Origin: Monilinia fructicola
Lineage: Eukaryota > Ascomycota > Leotiomycetes > Helotiales > Sclerotiniaceae
Assembly: GCA_008692225.1 (NCBI GenBank)
Contig: VICG01000008.1
Coordinates: 941,001 to 1,005,000, forward strand
Reading direction: 5' to 3'
DNA: 64,000 nt
The translations under genes and the position numbers were made by a program. The notes beneath the pieces are model-generated. The model ran no database searches. It was given only the letters and a program-made list of their open reading frames with translations, and was not told where the DNA came from. Below are positions 56,956 through 64,000 of this stretch, one piece after another. The stretch's first letter is position 1; every line of letters begins with the position of its first letter.

Positions 56956-59320
56956 TCACTTCATATCAAAAATCCTCCACAATCCCGCAATCGGATTAAT
57001 AGTCGCCTGTCTATATAAATCCTTCTTGAAAATATCCTCTCCCAATTTCAAATGTTCGTAATTTCTCCTCTGCCATGATTTCACTGCCATCATGCCTTGC
57101 AATGCTTCCGGTGAATTATCTCCTAACAGTATCCTTCTTTCTTCTTCAGCTTTTGCTTGTTGTTGCATTTGTATTTGCATTCGTTGCCAATTGTCATAAC
57201 ATGTTTGATCATAGTTCATGTTGGCGTACAAGATATCTGGGTTGAAGTCTGGTGTTGTGGTTGTAAGATTGTAGGAATACTGTGGGTGGGAGGAAGGATC
57301 GAATGTGTAGCCAGTGCTGTACTGGGTGTTTATGAATTGATTCCCAGCGAAAGCATTGTGGGTATTGTTGTTGAATACTTGGAAGTTGGTATCCCATCCC
57401 TGATTCCAACAACTTAATTCCAATGGGTTGACATTCTTCGTGTTCGCTCGCAAAACTTCCAACATCATCCCGTATCCTCCATGTCTTATTTCAGTTATCC
57501 TCTCTTGCCATGACACACCCCATATTCTCTCTCTATAAGGTGATGGGATCGCTACCATCATGTCTATAAACACAACTGCCGATATCGCAAGTGAACATGC
57601 GGAGAGGAATGAAGGCAACCAGTCACGACGAGAACGAAAGTCAGAGGGGGCAAGTGCGAGTGCCTGGTATTCCTTAAATGCTCTACGCATTGTGCTGCGC
57701 GTGGTGCGAATCTTTTCGAGAAGATTGAGGACGGTAATGGGAGGCGGAGGCATGCTGGTTGTGATAAAACATTTGTATAGTTCGCAGCATTCGATTAGTA
57801 TTCTGCAAGAGGCTTCAAGGGATTTGTTCTGTGTGGATATATGTCAGAAACAAGATTCCCGATAGCAATTCTGTAGAAACATAACGAAGTACTAACTGGT
57901 TGGAGAATAGATTCTTGGTAAGTTTGAGCTATGCTCATTAGATCTGAGTACTTTTCATCGAAGACACCGGTCGAACGAGCTTGTTCCTGTGCTAATACGA
58001 AATGATCTCTAAAAACGACATTGTCAAAATCATGATCAAAGGCCCTTTCGGCCCGTTCAGCCGAAAATATTCGCCAGGTTTTGGTCTTCAAGGTATTCCT
58101 GGGAATAGCGCGTAGGTTTTCTTCCATATGTGCTAAGGGTTGGTTAGATGCATATACCAAAAATATGTAGAAAGAAAGTCGGACATGGTAGAAGATATAA
58201 GACTAAGCTTTCTAGATTCTCTGTTCTCGTCCCTTGAGTACTTGGAGCGACATTGAAGTTTGATACTCGAATGCAAGAATCACAAAATCCAGATATCAAG
58301 TGCTGTAGTGTATTAGTGTCAATTGGTGTTCATAATAGGGATTTCCCAGTAAATAACATGTAAAGGATGCGAAAAGAAAAACATGATTTACATTGGCGTT
58401 ATGTTTGCGGCATCTCCAACAAAGTGAAGCGTCACTTTCCCACCATTCAGAGCCAAATGGAGAGTACGAAGATGGGGAAGGACTGTTTTCACGTCGACGT
58501 TTGGCTTTTGCGGGCCTTCTGGGACGTGATGAGTAAGGCTCGGGCGATGGAGAAGGGCTGAAAGACTGTTTCCGTTTTCCCTTTCCTTTAGAGAATGATG
58601 GCGGTAGCATAGGACCTATTTCTATTTCAAGCGGTTGCGAGAATACATCGACATTGCCATACATGAATGGATCATTTACATTTTCGAGAGTAGTGTGATA
58701 TGTCGCAGATGGCTGATAAGGAATTGATCTCCACGAGGAAGATTAGCTAGCGTTTATCCATGTGGGAGACAAAATACTGACTGTGAATTCAAAACTTGCC
58801 GTTGTGAATGATTTTTATCTTGGGGACTTTGTCGAAGAGGTAGTATCTCTTGAGTAGTGGGTTGATGAGCTAGCTTCGATTGCGTAGTGCCAGATTGATG
58901 AGACACGAGACTCTGTGGAGGCGTCGGAGCCAAATACTTGAGAGCCTCTGGTAACTGCTTGGGATTTGCTTTGTGGCTTATGTGTGAAGGCTTTTCAAGC
59001 TTTTGTGAGCCATCCAGTAGATCAAGTAGAGATTCTTCTCCCGCAGACGACCGTTCTAAGCTATTCGGATCACGAGATGTTCTCGATGTGACGGATTCAT
59101 ATTGACTTCCCAGATTGACCTCTGGTGATGGAGTCATGTATCCAACGTTGGGGACATTGTAGCTGTTATCATAAATCCATGGTTCAGTCGTGTTGGGGAC
59201 ATCTTGTTGGCCGAGACCCTGGAATTCCGAGGTGGTGGCAGAAGCGGGGGCGGGGATGGAGGCGGAGGGATATCCGTAAGGCTCGGACCGGCCTGAGGGG
59301 TCTCGGCTTCTTTTATTCAT
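56956..59320 (-). CDS. Multi-exon protein, possible transcriptional regulator
   Basis: Coding parts on minus: 59320-58782, 58728-58392, a central part with unclear joins, 58132-57897 and 57828-56956. The first intron (58781-58729) and the last (57896-57829) are well supported by frame. The N-terminal 290 residues are disordered and Ser/Pro/Gln-rich, with a basic patch (RPRRPAKAKRRR). A CWRC motif at the end of exon 2 could be the start of a zinc cluster whose other cysteines are in the poorly resolved part (58133-58391). The C-terminal half (about 370 residues) is helical, with one hydrophobic segment (FLSACSLAISAVVFIDMMVA), and resembles the middle region of fungal zinc-cluster regulators. 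DNA binding is a guess; the start is the first ATG of the frame. Confidence 0.6.
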
Positions 59321-61093
59321 GTTATCTACCCGCCGTGGCGCGATGTTGATCAATGAAAAAGTTAAATGCTATTAAAGACCGGCTCATGGCTGATTTTAAC
59401 TACTTTGCAAAGTGAGCAATGTTCTGTGGATCCCGTTGGCGATCAAGCGGAAAATCGTCAAGTCCGACTCAATTTCCGTTGACATGGATTACACCAAGAA
59501 AACGTTACACGAGAAGTACTCCGTACTCTCTCTCTGTAGACACCTCCACAGCCCGGGGAGTTAGTCGCACGGGTGATGCAGTATCGCTCCAGGGGTGGTT
59601 CAACCATGGTGATTGCTGCTATAAGGTTTGTGAGTACCGAATGTAACGTCTGTATCGGTAGACTGAGCATCCGTCATAGATATTGAAAGCCTTTTCGTTT
59701 GATGTTTGATATAGCATTTGAATCTCGTGAAGTGCTACCAAATCATGGTATCCATCTACCCCCACGAAATGCCACACTAGCTAACAACGTGCAGTGACAC
59801 CGAAACTTGCATCGGAAGCTTACATCCTCTTGATATTGCATGAGAACATCAGGATAGAGACTCGTCAGCAGTGGTTTCTTCTTCCTGGACACCTCTTGTT
59901 AGCCTCGGCAGAGGCACTAATGTATACGGTCGAAAGTAAGAAAGAAAGGGAAAAACAGACAGGATACGTCTTGTGAGAAAAGCAAACGGATATGTGTTGA
60001 CTGTTTGTTCACTCGTGTTGGTGCTTTCGGGCGCGCCGAACCCCTGGCATTCTCCTTCCCCATAATGCTGGTCGGTACTAGACTGTTTAGTGTTCATTTT
60101 GCCGCGTCTTTGGGTCCACAACTTTGAGATACAGTCAGTACTGTACTCTGTGCAGTATCTTTAGCCTATCTCACAACTTCAATCGCTCAATCAAACTGCA
60201 ATCGGGAAGCAATAATACATCCGCTCCATATAGTTCGAACGTTATGTCCTTTATGAAGAAAGCATTTTGAATATAATTTAGCCATCTAGGTATCAACATA
60301 TATAATTAGCTCTTGTATTGTATATTACATATTGTAATACTGCCAGTTATCATAATGCTACTACTAACGTTACTGAAGTACGAAAACAGAAATCATTTAC
60401 CCCTTCACCAATGGATCACCGCTTATCGAAGAAGCGACATTCATCGGTAAATCGACAAATCCTTCGGTACTTGTCGTTTGACCTCGAAATTCAATCATTA
60501 ATACACTTAGCAAGTGAGAGAAGACTTGAAAGAATAAAGAAAGGCCATAACTGATAGGTAAGTAGGGACTTTGCTCGATACTAAGATTCAACAAATCACT
60601 TCGATATTGATTAGCTGTACGCCATCCAAGCTCGTCTAACTGTTTGTTCAAGACACTTTCTACGGATTAATGACAAATCACGATTATTAGAAGGTGACTA
60701 TCGTCTTTGGTGGTTCAATAAATATGCAGATCAATAGAACAAAGATAAGGACTAATCCCTTTTTCTAATGTCCTGATATTTACAATCTTTATAGTTTCAA
60801 ATGCAATACATAAGTAGTATAAAAGGCATGCATCTACCCCTCATTCGGTTTATGATTTTCGTGATCGCTGCAGATATCCAATCACACCGATAAGCCCCCC
60901 ATTTTCGCATGTAATGTCATCATTACACGACTTCAACTTCCTATGAAACAAGATGAAAGTCCTTTCTGATTGAATGTCTACTTTCTAAACAGGATACTAC
61001 TCCAATCAATCCTTCCAAGACTTCCAACATCCTACCTTTTTTATCTGTCGGCAACACGCCTACCTTTCCACGCATATCTACTTGTACACAGCT
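59321..61093. other. Divergent intergenic region, no gene seen
   Basis: About 1.8 kb between the divergent possible regulator and MFS transporter genes; it should hold both promoters. It contains a third copy of the AGTACTCCGTAC word (59515) and AT-rich sequence around 60.2-60.4 kb. The short open frames have no recognisable features. Confidence 0.5.
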
Positions 61094-62626
61094 ATGAGCC
61101 AAGAGGGAGGGTCAATCCAACCGGAGCAATCTACAAGGGGAGCTGATACCGAATTGCAAGTCCTGACATTTGAGCCCAGCGATCCATTTGATCCTCGAAA
61201 CTTTTCTTTCTGGAGAAAATGGACTATTGTTGGCAGTATTACACTCATCGATTTAACAGTATCATGGGGAGCATCTGGATACTCACCCGCTCAGGAAAAA
61301 TTGACCGAATCATTCAATGTCAGTTCTGAAATTGGAGTACTGGGTCTCTCGCTTTATATTCTCGGACTTGCATTGGGGCCTATGACATTGGCACCTTTAT
61401 CTGAGTATTATGGAAGAACATACCTATACATTATTCCATACGGGACATTCCTTCTATTTCTGCTTGGTACGGCACTGGTACAGAGCATTGAAGGATTTCT
61501 CGTCTTGAGATTCCTATCAGGTCTCTTTGCCAGTGTAACGATTGCCAATTTTGGTGGGACGATAGCTGATCTCTGGCCCAGGGACCAGATAGGACCAGCA
61601 ATGAGCATTTTCCTTTGGGCCGCTGTCTGTGGTAGTCCTTCTGGATATTTCTTGATGTCCTTCGTTGCGCAGACACGGGGTTGGCGGGAGGTGTTCTGGG
61701 CGCTACTAGGAATCTGTGGTGGCTTCTGGGTAATACTTGTGGTGGTTCTCTTAGTCTTTAAGAACGAGACCAGACGTTCAGTGATACTGCGAAGACGTGC
61801 ACATCGTATAAATAAGGCTGCCGGTAGAATAATTGCCACCGTCCCTACGGAAATGCAGAGTAAATCGCTGGGGCAATTGTTCAAAGACACACTTGCTCGA
61901 CCATTTCGTTTTCTAGTGACCGAACCCGTAATCGTTTTTGCAGCGCTTTACAATGGTTTTCTCTATGGTCTTTCGTTCCTCTTCAACAGTGCTTTCAATC
62001 TTGTATTTGGCAAGATGGGATATGGCTTCAATACAATCGGCGTCGGTCTTTGTTTCCTTGGACTTATCATTGGCATCAGTCTGGGTCCAGTCATCAACAT
62101 ATGGCAAGAGAACTACTATCAGAAACGAATCCGTGCGGCCGGAATAAGAGAACCTCAATCAGAAGATGCACTTGATCCTGCTAAAGACGAAAGATTCAAG
62201 AACATACCTGAAGCACGAGTTCAATTGAGCAAACTTGCGTCTGTTCTCCTGCCAATCAGTCTTTTCTGGTTTGCTTGGACATCACCACCGCAATATCATA
62301 TTCATTGGATTGTACCTATACTTGCTACGACTCTGTTTGGGTATTCGTTTTATACACTGATCTTGATGACATATCTTTATGTTGAGGATAGTTATATGGT
62401 CTTTTCGGCCAGCGCCTTGGCTGGAGTAGGCTTGATACGAAACTTGGCCGGAGCAGGTTTTCCGTTGTTTGGAAAGAAGATGTTCTTGAATGTGGGATAT
62501 AATTGGGCTGGAACAATCTTGGCATGTTTAGCGGTGTTGCTCGTTCCTATTCCTTTTATATTGGAGCGATATGGACCGAGACTTAGAGCGAGGAGTTCTT
62601 TCGCGAGACAACATATGGATGATTGA
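61094..62626 (+). CDS. MFS transporter, DHA1-type drug:H+ antiporter family
   Basis: An intronless frame of 510 residues from ATG 61094. About 45 soluble residues, rich in Gln and Glu and including DPFDPRNFSFWRKW (a usual DHA1 lead-in), are followed by twelve predicted helices in two blocks of six with a charged loop between (about residues 220-260). The fungal DHA1 pattern is visible: SWGASGYSPAQ in helix 1, GLSLYILGLALGPMTLAPLSEYYGR (the motif A loop), LRFLSGLFAS, and the helix 5 part CGSPSGYF, comparable to the antiporter motif C. Such proteins export drugs, toxins or polyamines at the plasma membrane; the substrate cannot be told. The divergent neighbour is a possible regulator. Confidence 0.92.
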   Translation: MSQEGGSIQPEQSTRGADTELQVLTFEPSDPFDPRNFSFWRKWTIVGSITLIDLTVSWGASGYSPAQEKLTESFNVSSEIGVLGLSLYILGLALGPMTLAPLSEYYGRTYLYIIPYGTFLLFLLGTALVQSIEGFLVLRFLSGLFASVTIANFGGTIADLWPRDQIGPAMSIFLWAAVCGSPSGYFLMSFVAQTRGWREVFWALLGICGGFWVILVVVLLVFKNETRRSVILRRRAHRINKAAGRIIATVPTEMQSKSLGQLFKDTLARPFRFLVTEPVIVFAALYNGFLYGLSFLFNSAFNLVFGKMGYGFNTIGVGLCFLGLIIGISLGPVINIWQENYYQKRIRAAGIREPQSEDALDPAKDERFKNIPEARVQLSKLASVLLPISLFWFAWTSPPQYHIHWIVPILATTLFGYSFYTLILMTYLYVEDSYMVFSASALAGVGLIRNLAGAGFPLFGKKMFLNVGYNWAGTILACLAVLLVPIPFILERYGPRLRARSSFARQHMDD

Positions 62627-64000
62627 GTGATGGAAATTAAGAGAGTAGTAGAGGTGAAACAAATTGCTGGTCATGATATCAAACTGTCAAGGTCAGTATA
62701 CAGCCTTAAATCATACCTTTCATTATTTTATGTTAAGACTCTTGCTCGCTCTCAGTTTGCCAATACCCATTGATAATACACCTTGTATCTTCAATCCCAG
62801 ATGTCGTGATAACTGATAAGCTTTCTCTATATTCTCCGACATCAAAAGATTTTCAACAATATTAATGGGAAAGAGTGACATGTGTCTTTAGTTTGGAGTC
62901 ACTGTCCCCGTTTTCTAAGTTAGATGTTGACAGAATATGACGGTCCTTCAATATTAGGAACTATCTGGCCTGATCTCAACTGTGATATGGATTGATTCTT
63001 CAAGTATCGTCGGTTTCTACGGGCAGGTATATGTGGCTAAGAATATTACCAACTGGAGTCAAATCATGTTGCATTCGTCGTTCGTAATGAATTTCTAACT
63101 GAAGATTCCATAAACACTGTACAGTGCCCTAGTATTTTGGGGCAGCGTACTTCTAGGCTGCAAGGACTTAGGAACATGCCAATAAAAGTGTTAGTAGTTG
63201 AATAGCAGATGCCAAATCTTCCCTGTATTACTTTTACATCTGAATAAAACCAAATAGACCTCTTTCTACTATGTCATGGCCGTACGCAGTTCTGAGATTC
63301 CAGAAACATCAGTAATCACGAACGAGTTCCGCTTTTTCTTCATTGCAACCAACTCCTTTTTATCCCTCGGTTATATTTGTAACGTACTGCACAAACTTCA
63401 TTTTCTGGAAACAAACAAACAGTCAAGGATGACATCCAAGAAGAATACTAATCCAGCAAGGCCGACACCGAATTATACTCAGAAGTTCTCGGTTGGAATA
63501 GTGACTGCGCAGAATCGCCGACTAGAATGGATTTATATACCTAGCACCTATGGAAAAGACAACCCGAGTATGTATTGATTGGTTGTAACTATATAACCTG
63601 ATCCAATTTTGGTCATGAATATTTCAATAAGCTTTGCTGATGATTCTAACTATTTTATGGTTTATTCTCAAGACATGATTTTCCATTATTCTACGCTCAC
63701 AAGGACTCGAAGGTTCACATACTTGGCCTGGTGAATTATGGTTAACGCATGGTGTCGTGTGAGTTTCTGGCACTTATCTTACAAGTTCCTTTCTTGCATT
63801 AAGCTTTGATGGAACGAAGTTTTCTCTTTTTGGATATCTAACTCTTACTGTATATTTAGATTTGCTACTTGATGATGCACCTCGTAAAGCTTGGAAGCTT
63901 GATATAAGGAGTAGTATTGCTGTATTGAAGTGGTCAATGAATTCCTGAGGTATGCTCTCTTCTTGTCACACAACTATTAGAGCTATTTAATTCACCACAT
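62627..64000. other. Gene-poor right end, possible first exon near 63.4 kb
   Basis: About 1.4 kb with no complete gene. A frame from ATG 63429 codes a basic stretch (MTSKKNTNPARPTPNY) and then KFSVGIVTAQNRRLEWIYIP, ending at a GTATGT donor near 63569. It could be the first exon of a gene that runs past the window, but no second exon is clear. Confidence 0.35.

Noticed and set aside
1..64000. CRISPR arrays, bacterial operons, insertion sequences or viral insertions
   Set aside because: No regularly spaced direct repeats, no Shine-Dalgarno-led gene strings, no transposase, reverse transcriptase or viral protein frames were seen; the spliced genes show that this is eukaryotic nuclear DNA.

Overview
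The window is nuclear DNA of a filamentous ascomycete. The genes are interrupted by short introns (about 45-110 bases) with GTAAGT-like donors and CTAAC branch sites just before the acceptor, and they lie on both strands with 0.2-4 kb gaps. The gene set (mitochondrial release factor, fungal Mms22/Mus7, DUF726 hydrolase, secretory lipase, Ser/Thr-rich secreted proteins) fits a plant-associated Leotiomycete of the Botrytis/Sclerotinia kind. That placement is inference from gene content, not a search result.

Layout. 0-6.6 kb: 3' end of a mitochondrial class I release factor (+), an A1 aspartic protease (-), a small membrane protein (+). 6.6-10.7 kb: gene-poor, with a degenerate tRNA-like sequence carrying intact A and B boxes. 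10.7-30 kb: a housekeeping block with a small secreted protein, a mitochondrial AAA+ ATPase, the long DNA-repair scaffold Mms22/Mus7 with a small anchored protein head-to-head, a DUF726 hydrolase, mitochondrial GatC and alpha-SNAP (Sec17). 30-34 kb: a RelA/SpoT-like nucleotidyltransferase head-to-head with a CorA-like channel. 35-46 kb: a secreted lipase, an aquaglyceroporin and a glycerol kinase, which together could release, import and phosphorylate glycerol. 46-64 kb: accessory, gene-poor sequence with a secreted surface-type protein, a secreted alginate-lyase-domain protein with a minisatellite-encoded stalk, a possible regulator and an MFS transporter.

The most notable points are: (i) a fungal RelA/SpoT synthetase domain with its catalytic residues apparently intact, paired with a CorA channel; (ii) the lipase/aquaglyceroporin/glycerol kinase neighbourhood; (iii) two single-base homopolymer frameshifts, in Mms22 and in the CorA gene, that interrupt otherwise well-preserved reading frames; (iv) a GC-AG intron in Mms22; (v) a possible tRNA-derived SINE relic. 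Exon joins were worked out by eye from splice signals and reading frame, so boundaries may be off by a few bases.
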